Assembly: GCA_937883885.1 (NCBI GenBank)
Contig: CAKZXL010000695.1
Span: 1-7,793 of the forward strand
From: an uncultured Aquincola sp.
Lineage (GTDB): Bacteria; Pseudomonadota; Gammaproteobacteria; Burkholderiales; Burkholderiaceae
Direction: 5' to 3'
DNA length: 7,793 nucleotides
The position numbers and the translations under genes are program-made. Of the stretch, positions 1 through 5,377 are shown in pieces; position 1 is the first letter of the stretch, and every line of letters starts with the position of its first letter. The notes below the pieces were generated by a model, which saw only the letters and a program-made list of their open reading frames with translations, did no database searches and had not been told where the DNA came from.

Positions 1-30
1 GGGCGCCGACCCGCCGCACCCGCTGTCGCC

Positions 31-1836
31 ATGTTCGCCACCATCCGCCTGCGCCTGATCGGCACCAGCCTGCTGATCGTCATTGCCGCCATTGCCGTGG
101 TGGGACTCATCAGCTATCGATTCACCCGCGCCTCGCTGCTGGAAGACCTCAACGGGCAGCTCAGCCGCGTTGGCGCTTCCGAGGCTGCCAAGCTGGGTGA
201 TTGGGTGGCCGCCAACAAGCGCCTGGTGGTGGCGCTGGCCCCGGCTGCGGCCCAGGCCGACCCCAACCCCGCGCTGCAGCAGGCGCTCACCGCCGGTGAG
301 CTGGAGCTGGCCTACGTGGGCCATGCCGACAAACGCATGATTTCGGTGCCCGCACGCCAGCGTGCGGCCGACTACGACCCCACCGCACGGCCTTGGTACA
401 AGCTGGCCGAAGCCGGCGACAAGCCGGTGATCACCGCCCCCTACATCGCCGCTTCGTCCAAGAAGCTGGTCGTCACCTTTGCGCAGGCCGTGCGCGAGGC
501 CGGCCGTGTGATGGCGGTGGTGGGCACCGACGTGACGGTGGACAACGTGGTGGCTGGCCTGGCCACCATCCATCCCACGCCCAGCGGCTATGTGTTCCTG
601 CTCGACAAGGAGGGCCGCATCCTGGCCCACCCCGACCGGCAGCGCATCCTCAAGCCGGCCACCGACCTGTCGGCCGAACTGACCCCCGCGCTGCTGCAAG
701 GCGTGCAGGCCGGCGAACGGCCGCCCGCGCCGGTGCGCATGGGCGATGGCGACTTTCTGGTCAAGAGCGCCGCGGTGCCCGGCACCGACTGGGTGCTGGT
801 GACCGCAGCGCAGCGTGGCGAGGCGCTGGCCCCGCTGCAAGCGCTGCTGTGGAGCCTGGGCGCCGCGCTGGTGCTGGTGGCCGCTGCGGCCGCCACGCTG
901 ACCACGGTGTCCATCAACGCCTTGCTGGGCGGCCTGCGCCGCGTGCAGGAAGCCATGCGCCAGATCGGCTCGGGCGACGGCGATCTGACGCAGCGGCTGC
1001 CGGTCAAGGGCCGCGACGAGATCGATGCGATCGCGCTGGCCTTCAACGACTTCGTGCACAACATCGAACAGGTGATGCGCGACGTGCGCGGCAGCGCCGA
1101 GGCGATTGCCCATGCCTCGCAGGAAATCTCGGTGGGCGTGCACGACCTCAGTGGTCGCACCGAGCAGACGGCCAGCAATCTGCAGCAGACCGCTTCTTCG
1201 ATGGAGCAGATGACCGAGCTGGTGCGCCGCAGCGAGCAGCAGGCCGTGGCCGGCACCCAGGTGGCCGAAGACTCCGCGTCGCTGGCCGACCGTGGCGGCG
1301 CCGTGGTCGACCAGGTGGTGGCCACGATGGACGGCATCAAGGACAGCTCGGCCCGCATCGCGGACATCATCGGCACCATCGACGGCATCGCCTTCCAGAC
1401 CAACATCCTGGCGCTCAATGCCGCGGTCGAAGCGGCCCGCGCCGGCGATCAGGGCAAGGGCTTTGCGGTGGTGGCCGGCGAGGTGCGGCAGCTGGCGCGG
1501 CGCAGCGCCGAGGCGGCGCGCGAAATCAAGACGCTGATCCACGACAGCGTGGAACGGGTGGACCAGGGCGGGCGGCTGGTGGGCGAAGCCGGCGAATCGA
1601 TGAAGGCCATTCTGGCCAGCGCACGCCGCGTTAGCGGCATCGTGGGCGAGATCACTCAGAGCACCGACCAGCAAAGCCGCGGCATCGGCGAGATCAATGC
1701 CGCGGTGGCCGACGTGGATCGCATGACGCAGCAGAATGCGGCCCTGGTCGAAGAGTCCGCCGCCGCGGCCACCAGCCTGCAGGAGCAGGCCCGTCACTTG
1801 GCGCAGGTCATCGGCCGCTTCCGCGTGCGCGACTGA
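31..1836 (+). CDS. Methyl-accepting chemotaxis protein with dCache_1 sensor, predicted amino-acid receptor
   Basis: Inner-membrane chemoreceptor that passes ligand binding in the periplasm to CheA/CheW. Of 601 residues, 7-29 form TM1, about 35-265 a periplasmic double-Cache domain, about 269-293 TM2, about 296-349 a HAMP domain, and the rest the cytoplasmic methylation and signalling rod. The hairpin tip (F455, Q456, N458 through G483-E484-V485-R486) is the near-invariant MCP signature and is Tsr-like, so probably the 36-heptad class. The adaptation segment has Q385-Q386 where Tsr has Glu pairs, so deamidation by CheB may be needed. The Cache domain carries Y115, R120, W122, Y123, Y138 and D167, spaced as in amino-acid-binding dCache_1 receptors such as PctA. 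There is no C-terminal NWETF-like CheR tether. The start fits a normal MCP N-terminus (short basic segment, then TM1), but no Shine-Dalgarno is visible and the frame stays open to the window edge, so a start further upstream cannot be excluded. Family call is very sure; ligand is inferred. Confidence 0.95.
   Translation: MFATIRLRLIGTSLLIVIAAIAVVGLISYRFTRASLLEDLNGQLSRVGASEAAKLGDWVAANKRLVVALAPAAAQADPNPALQQALTAGELELAYVGHADKRMISVPARQRAADYDPTARPWYKLAEAGDKPVITAPYIAASSKKLVVTFAQAVREAGRVMAVVGTDVTVDNVVAGLATIHPTPSGYVFLLDKEGRILAHPDRQRILKPATDLSAELTPALLQGVQAGERPPAPVRMGDGDFLVKSAAVPGTDWVLVTAAQRGEALAPLQALLWSLGAALVLVAAAAATLTTVSINALLGGLRRVQEAMRQIGSGDGDLTQRLPVKGRDEIDAIALAFNDFVHNIEQVMRDVRGSAEAIAHASQEISVGVHDLSGRTEQTASNLQQTASSMEQMTELVRRSEQQAVAGTQVAEDSASLADRGGAVVDQVVATMDGIKDSSARIADIIGTIDGIAFQTNILALNAAVEAARAGDQGKGFAVVAGEVRQLARRSAEAAREIKTLIHDSVERVDQGGRLVGEAGESMKAILASARRVSGIVGEITQSTDQQSRGIGEINAAVADVDRMTQQNAALVEESAAAATSLQEQARHLAQVIGRFRVRD
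1468..1836 (+). repeat. Chemoreceptor signalling-domain segment, inverted paralogue of 7416-7793
   Basis: The 3' part of the left receptor gene and the right receptor fragment are diverged inverted copies about 5.6 kb apart. Bases 1468-1487 are identical to the reverse complement of 7774-7793 (20 of 20), with patchy matches beyond. This reflects gene-family homology rather than a recent duplication. Confidence 0.6.
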
Positions 1837-1883
1837 CCGGCCCCCGGGCGGCGGTGCGCTGCCGCGGTGCCAAATGCAACAGC

Positions 1884-1909
1884 CGGCTACCGGGTGGAAC
1901 CGGTGGCCG
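1884..1909 (+). terminator. GC-rich stem-loop between the MCP and SGNH genes, possible terminator
   Basis: A ten-pair inverted repeat (1884-1893 with 1900-1909, one G-U pair) encloses a 6-nt loop. It lies 47 bp after the chemoreceptor stop and 46 bp before the SGNH start. No T-run follows, so it is not a classical intrinsic terminator; it may protect the mRNA 3' end or be chance in GC-rich DNA. Confidence 0.3.
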
Positions 1910-1940
1910 CCGCGGTAGTCTCTCGGGGCTGTCGTTGTCT

Positions 1941-1945
1941 AGGAG
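1941..1945 (+). promoter_or_regulatory. Shine-Dalgarno AGGAG deciding the SGNH hydrolase start
   Basis: AGGAG lies 10 nt before the ATG at 1956. It decides between that ATG and an in-frame ATG at 1854, whose extra 34 residues are Arg/Gly-rich, come before the signal peptide and look like read-through of intergenic DNA. Confidence 0.7.
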
Positions 1946-1955
1946 TGCCGCCCCC

Positions 1956-2786
1956 ATGCGCAAGACGTCCCTGCTGCTCACAGCCCTGGGTCTGGGCCTG
2001 TCCGCCTTTGCTGTTCAGGTGAGGGCGCAGTCGGCCACCGCCGCCGGTTCGCCCAGCACGCGCGGTGCCCCCGTCAGCGCGCCGGTGGATGCGCGCTGGA
2101 AGAGCAGCTTCGACGCCTTTGCCGCCGAGGACAAGCTGCATGCGCCCGAGCCGGGCGGCGTGCTCTTCGTGGGCAGCTCGTCGATCCGCCTGTGGAACGG
2201 GCTGGAAGAAGCCTTTGGCGCGCCCGGCCAGGCCGTGACCAAGCGCGGCTTCGGCGGCTCACGCATGCTGGACTGCGCGCAGTACGTGCAGGACCTGGTG
2301 CTGCCCTACAAGCCGCGCCTGGTGGTGGTGTACGCCGGCGACAACGACCTGGCCGAAGGCCGCACGCCCCAGCAGGTGTTGCAAAGCTTCACGCAGTTCA
2401 CCGAGACGGTGCGCCAGGCCCTGCCAGACACCCGCATCGCCTACCTGTCGATCAAGCCCAGCCCGCTGCGTGCGTCGCTGGTGCCCGCGGTGCGGGAGAC
2501 CAACAGCCTGATCGCCGCTTATGCCCAGGCCACGCCCAACCTCGACTTCATCGACATCTTCAGCCCGATGCTCACGGCCGACGGTCAGCCGCGCAGCGAG
2601 CTGTTCTCGGCCGATTCACTGCACATGAACGCCGAGGGCTACGCCTTGTGGCGCAGCGTCATCAGCCCGCATCTGCGGCCGGCCGGGGTGCAGCAGGCTG
2701 TGCTGCAGGCCCCAGCGCAGCCCGCCGCGACGACGACGTCGGCTCCGCAGGCGCTGAAGACGCTGGTGTCGACGTCGGGCCGCTGA
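1956..2786 (+). CDS. Secreted SGNH/GDSL-family hydrolase (esterase or deacetylase)
   Basis: 276-residue predicted periplasmic or secreted hydrolase of ester bonds, of the lysophospholipase L1-like / GDSL type. Residues 1-24 form a Sec signal peptide (M-R-K, a Leu/Ala-rich core, V-R-A before Q25). The SGNH blocks are visible in order: block I F71-V-G-S-S-S-I with S75 as likely nucleophile; block II G98-F-G-G-S with the oxyanion Gly; block III G128-D-N130-D with the oxyanion Asn; block V D220-S-L-H223 with the catalytic Asp and His. Block I reads G-S-S rather than the classical G-D-S. After residue about 245 the chain becomes an Ala/Pro/Gln/Thr-rich tail, and the last 41 codons, stop included, overlap the convergent OpgC-like gene. 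The substrate cannot be read from sequence; removal of acetyl or other acyl groups from an envelope glycan, or lipid esterase activity, are both possible. It may be co-transcribed with the chemoreceptor upstream (119-bp gap) but probably is not functionally tied to it. Confidence 0.88.
   Translation: MRKTSLLLTALGLGLSAFAVQVRAQSATAAGSPSTRGAPVSAPVDARWKSSFDAFAAEDKLHAPEPGGVLFVGSSSIRLWNGLEEAFGAPGQAVTKRGFGGSRMLDCAQYVQDLVLPYKPRLVVVYAGDNDLAEGRTPQQVLQSFTQFTETVRQALPDTRIAYLSIKPSPLRASLVPAVRETNSLIAAYAQATPNLDFIDIFSPMLTADGQPRSELFSADSLHMNAEGYALWRSVISPHLRPAGVQQAVLQAPAQPAATTTSAPQALKTLVSTSGR
2662..2786. other. Convergent 3' overlap of the SGNH hydrolase and OpgC-like genes
   Basis: These 125 bp are read on both strands. 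They encode the low-complexity C-terminus of the hydrolase on the plus strand and the final Pro/Ala/Ser-rich tail (residue 411 onward) of the acyltransferase on the minus strand. First codon positions face each other, so the wobble base of each gene is a second codon position in the other. Neither overlapped tail contains a recognisable catalytic or membrane segment. Confidence 0.85.
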
Positions 2787-4017
2787 CGCCGCGCGGCGCC
2801 GGCTTCGGCTTGCGCTGCATGCGCTGGCGCAGCGCGGCCCGCTTGGCAGCGGTGCGGCGGTCCAGCTCACCGCTGATCCAGGCCACCAGGTACAGCGCCG
2901 GGAAGCTCACCACCACGATGGCCAGGTCGACCCAGTAGGGCCGCTGCGGCTGCACGTCGCCGGCCAGGGCCAGTGCCAGCAGCGCCAGCACCAGGTGGGC
3001 GCAGAACACCGGCAACGAGGCGCGGCCCAGCGTTTCCAGCACCGGCAGGCGCGGCAGGTGGCGCCGCAGCCAGGGCGCGAAGTGCATGGTCAGCAGCAGC
3101 AGCGCCATGAAGTTGATCAGGCGCAACGGGCCCAGGTGCCACTTGTCGAACAGCGGCTGCAGCGTGCCGTGGCCCGGGAACGGGTTCTGGCCGATCACAT
3201 GCCGCCAGACAAAGCCCACCAACGCCACCGCGATGGCGGTGTGCACCATCCAGCGCGGAAACACCGTGGGCGGCGCATCCGGCCGCTCGGCCTGCATCGA
3301 GCCCATCCACAGCCCCAGCACCCACAGGAACTGCCAGGCCCAGATTTCGAACGAGCCGGTCTGGCGGTAGGGCACCGGGATGGGCGCCACGCTGGTCACC
3401 GCGTTGTACACCGCCTCGCCCAGGTCGAACTGCGCCAGCAGCCAGGCCAGCAGGCTCAGGCCCAGGATGCCGCCCCAGCCGCGGTGCAGGCCGTGCAGCA
3501 GCAGCAGCGGGCTCACCAGCATGAACACGATGTAGATGGGCAGGATGTCCAGCAGCGGCGGCGAGTAGATCAGCAGCAGGCCGCTGAACAGCGCCGCCAG
3601 CGGGCGGTCAAGGTAAAAGCCGATCAGGTTGATGATGGCTTCCTGCCCGATCAGCAGGCCCATCAGGGCCACCACCGTCATCAGGAAGATCAGCAAGGCG
3701 ATCTGACAGGCGTAGATCTTCAGCGCCCGCTTGAAGAAGGCCCCGCGCATGGCGTCGGCGCCATCACGCCGTTCGCGTGCGGTGTACACCATGCCCGCCA
3801 TGAAGGCCGACAGCATCACGAAGCCTTCGGCCGCCGAGACGAAGCCGAAGGGCTGCCCGGTCGGGTTGGACAGGCGCGTGGGCAGGTGGGTGAGCGTCAT
3901 CAGCACGAGCATCAGCCCGCGCACCGCGTCCAGCTCCCAGAGGCGCTTGGCGCCGGGGCTGGCTGGGGCGTTCGCAGTGGCACTGACACCGGCTTGAGCC
4001 ACGCGCGTCTCCATCAT
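2662..4017 (-). CDS. OpgC-like integral membrane acyltransferase
   Basis: 451-residue multi-pass inner-membrane protein of the OpgC family (OpgC_C; related to acyltransferase-3). In E. coli OpgC transfers succinyl groups to osmoregulated periplasmic glucans. After a soluble N-terminal stretch, residues 28-34 read E-L-D-A-V-R-G and H44 follows within the first membrane helix, the arrangement expected of the Arg/His motif of these enzymes. The segment around E64-G65-F66 and the Tyr/Pro-rich loop at 151-160 also look OpgC-like, and L350-G-R ... H361 opens the last helices. I count about ten hydrophobic segments up to residue about 391. The remaining 60 residues are a basic, then Pro/Ala/Ser-rich tail that E. 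coli OpgC (about 385 residues) lacks. Two tandem ATGs occur (4017 and 4014) with only a weak purine stretch upstream. The gene sits 103 bp downstream of the AraC gene on the same strand. The donor could be succinyl or acetyl; the glucan acceptor is inferred from the family. Confidence 0.88.
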   Translation of the reverse strand: MMETRVAQAGVSATANAPASPGAKRLWELDAVRGLMLVLMTLTHLPTRLSNPTGQPFGFVSAAEGFVMLSAFMAGMVYTARERRDGADAMRGAFFKRALKIYACQIALLIFLMTVVALMGLLIGQEAIINLIGFYLDRPLAALFSGLLLIYSPPLLDILPIYIVFMLVSPLLLLHGLHRGWGGILGLSLLAWLLAQFDLGEAVYNAVTSVAPIPVPYRQTGSFEIWAWQFLWVLGLWMGSMQAERPDAPPTVFPRWMVHTAIAVALVGFVWRHVIGQNPFPGHGTLQPLFDKWHLGPLRLINFMALLLLTMHFAPWLRRHLPRLPVLETLGRASLPVFCAHLVLALLALALAGDVQPQRPYWVDLAIVVVSFPALYLVAWISGELDRRTAAKRAALRQRMQRKPKPAPRGVSGPTSTPASSAPAEPTSSSRRAALGPAAQPAAPRPAADAG

Positions 4018-4095
4018 CGGTTCTTGAGGTGCGCCGATTCTGGTCAGCCACCCTGCGCCCCGATGTAGGACAACAGCGGCTCAGCCTATGGGACC

Positions 4096-4130
4096 GGCGG
4101 CCAAGCTGTGCCCGGATGTGTCAGGCCGCC
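4096..4130 (-). terminator. Seven-bp GC inverted repeat straddling the AraC stop codon
   Basis: GGCGGCC at 4096-4102 is complementary to GGCCGCC at 4124-4130, with a 21-nt loop that includes the AraC stop codon at 4121-4123. There is no T-run. It could slow transcription between the AraC and OpgC-like genes, but such repeats arise easily at this GC content. Confidence 0.2.
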
Positions 4131-5248
4131 TGCTGCAGCCCCCGGCGGCGCACGGAAGGCGCCACGCCGTAGCGCCGCCGGTGGTAGCGGCTGAAGGCGC
4201 TGGCCGACTGGAAGCCGGTGCGCCAGGCCACTTCCAGCAGGCTGAGGTCCTGGCGCGGCAGCAGCTCGGCCAGGCGCCGCGCGCGCAGGCGTTCCACCAG
4301 GTCGGCAAAGGGCAGACCGGCACTGGCCAGGTGGCGCCGCAGTGTCCAGCGCGAACAGCCCAGCGCCTGCGCCACCGCCCGGTGCAGGGCCTGCAGCGGC
4401 TCGTCGTCGCCTGCCACGTCGTCGGCCGATGCAGGGTCTGCGCCGCTGGCGTCCCACAGGCTGCACAGCACCGCTTCGGCGCGCGACAGCAGATCGTCGG
4501 CCACCGGCTGGCCGGCCAGCGCCTGCAGGCGGCTGTGCAGCAGCTGGCGGCTGCGCTCGGCCAGCCAGGCGTTGTGCGGCACCAGTGCTGCGCGCAGCGC
4601 CGGGCCGCGAACGATCAGGCGGTGCGCCGCCACTTCGCTGCCCGCGTGCACCGGCATCTGCAGCCGGTGCTGCCAGGCCAGGCGCACCCGGCTGTAGCCG
4701 GTGCCGGCCAGCTCGGCGCGCAGCTGCAGGCCGCGCGGGCCGGCGGCGGCTCCATGCTCACGCAGCATCTCGCGCACGATGGCGAAGTTGGCCAGCACGC
4801 TGTGCAGCGCACCTGCGCCTTCGCAATCGGGTCGGTAGGTCAGCACCAGGCAATCGTCGCGGGACTGCAGCGTCACGCTGTCGGTGCTGCCCACCAGCGG
4901 CCGGAACTGCAGCCAGTCTTCCAGCGCGCGGGCGGCATCGGCCTGGTTGAACCACAGCGCCGCCTGCTCCGGCCAATGCCAGTACAGGCTGTCGCGGTCC
5001 ACGGCCGAGAGGTCGGCCGGCGCCGGCGCCAGCAGCCTCATCAAGGCCCGCACCCGTTCGTGGCGCTGGCTGCCCAGTCGCAGGCCGGGTTGCGCCAGCT
5101 CATGCGGGCTGATGCCGGTGCGGCGATGGAATTCGTCGGCGGGCAGGCCTTGGTGCTGCAAGGCATCGCACATCACGCGCGCCAGCGTCATCGATACCGA
5201 GGGCGGGGGGCTGCTGAACATGAGCGCAGGATTAACGAAAGCCGACAT
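4121..5248 (-). CDS. AraC-family transcriptional regulator
   Basis: 375-residue cytoplasmic DNA-binding regulator. The C-terminal AraC/XylS domain has two helix-turn-helix units: residues about 296-330 (L-G-C-S-R-W-T-L-R-R-H-L then L-P-F) and about 335-370 (L-S-L-L-E-V-A-W-R-T-G-F, S-A-F-S-R, and G-V-A-P-S in the closing helix). The N-terminal half resembles the Arabinose_bd-type sensor (PF12625-like) of proteobacterial AraC proteins, including the G-L-P-A-D-E-F-H-R-R-T-G-I stretch near residues 34-46 and the P-H-N-A-W-L region near 224-229. An Asp/Ala-rich linker lies at about 266-284. The inducer is unknown. The start at 5248 has GGGA 7 nt upstream; in-frame ATGs at 5221 and 5191 lack one. 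It is divergent from the GH3 gene with 129 bp between the starts, a classic arrangement for control of the neighbour and of itself, and lies upstream of the OpgC-like gene on the same strand. Confidence 0.92.
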   Translation of the reverse strand: MSAFVNPALMFSSPPPSVSMTLARVMCDALQHQGLPADEFHRRTGISPHELAQPGLRLGSQRHERVRALMRLLAPAPADLSAVDRDSLYWHWPEQAALWFNQADAARALEDWLQFRPLVGSTDSVTLQSRDDCLVLTYRPDCEGAGALHSVLANFAIVREMLREHGAAAGPRGLQLRAELAGTGYSRVRLAWQHRLQMPVHAGSEVAAHRLIVRGPALRAALVPHNAWLAERSRQLLHSRLQALAGQPVADDLLSRAEAVLCSLWDASGADPASADDVAGDDEPLQALHRAVAQALGCSRWTLRRHLASAGLPFADLVERLRARRLAELLPRQDLSLLEVAWRTGFQSASAFSRYHRRRYGVAPSVRRRGLQQAA

Positions 5249-5267
5249 TCGTTCATCCCGTGTTAAC
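5232..5267. promoter_or_regulatory. Candidate operator: inverted repeat AACGAA/TTCGTT and TTAAC direct repeat
   Basis: AACGAA (5234-5239) and TTCGTT (5248-5253) form a perfect 6-bp inverted repeat with an 8-nt spacer over the start of the AraC gene. TTAAC also occurs at 5232-5236 and 5263-5267, 31 bp apart, close to three helical turns, as would suit the two half-sites of an AraC dimer. The patch is unusually AT-rich for this window. Function is inferred; no convincing -35/-10 pair could be placed. Confidence 0.3.
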
Positions 5268-5282
5268 CCTCAAGCGCCGCTG

Positions 5283-5338
5283 CCTGCTCCCGCAGGTCAA
5301 GTGGCTGCCCCCGCCGGCACAACGGCCCGGCGGCCCGG
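5283..5338 (+). promoter_or_regulatory. GH3 upstream region with two small hairpins and an 8-bp tandem repeat
   Basis: CCTGC (5283-5287) pairs with GCAGG (5292-5296) around a 4-nt loop, and CCGCCGG (5311-5317) pairs with CCGGCGG (5327-5333) around a 9-nt loop. CGGCCCGG occurs twice head to tail at 5323-5338. All lie between the AraC and GH3 starts and could be operator or leader structure, or GC-rich chance. Confidence 0.25.
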
Positions 5339-5365
5339 CTTGCAGCATGCGCGGCCCCACAACGC

Positions 5366-5370
5366 AGGAG
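5366..5370 (+). promoter_or_regulatory. Shine-Dalgarno AGGAG of the GH3 gene
   Basis: AGGAG ends 7 nt before the ATG at 5378, near-ideal spacing. It supports this start despite the long basic N-terminus before the lipoprotein signal; the next in-frame ATG (residue 95 or so) lies inside the catalytic domain. Confidence 0.8.
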
Positions 5371-5377
5371 ACAAGAC

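Noticed and set aside
588..1418. A 276-codon open frame on the minus strand inside the first chemoreceptor
   Set aside because: Ser/Arg/Ala-rich shadow; the plus-strand frame has the conserved Cache, HAMP and MCP motifs.
1854..1955. Longer version of the SGNH hydrolase starting at 1854
   Set aside because: The extra 34 residues precede a proper signal peptide, lack a ribosome site and span the intergenic stem-loop; the ATG at 1956 has AGGAG upstream.
2995..4068. A 357-codon open frame on the plus strand opposite the OpgC-like gene
   Set aside because: Extremely Gln/His/Arg-rich, hydrophilic and motif-free, a typical mirror of a hydrophobic membrane-protein gene.
4018..4120. Sigma-70 promoter for the OpgC-like gene in the AraC-OpgC gap
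   Set aside because: TTGTCC and TTGGCC occur on the minus strand, but no AT-rich -10 element lies at 16-18 bp spacing; I cannot support a promoter here.
5189..5221. Shorter AraC starts at the in-frame ATGs ending at 5221 and 5191
   Set aside because: Neither has a visible Shine-Dalgarno, whereas the ATG at 5248 has GGGA at suitable spacing. Still, a start at 5221 would put the AACGAA/TTCGTT repeat fully upstream of the gene, so it is not excluded.
4088..5266. A 392-codon open frame on the plus strand opposite the AraC gene
   Set aside because: Gln/Ala/Arg/His-rich translation without recognisable motifs; the minus strand encodes a clear two-unit AraC DNA-binding domain.
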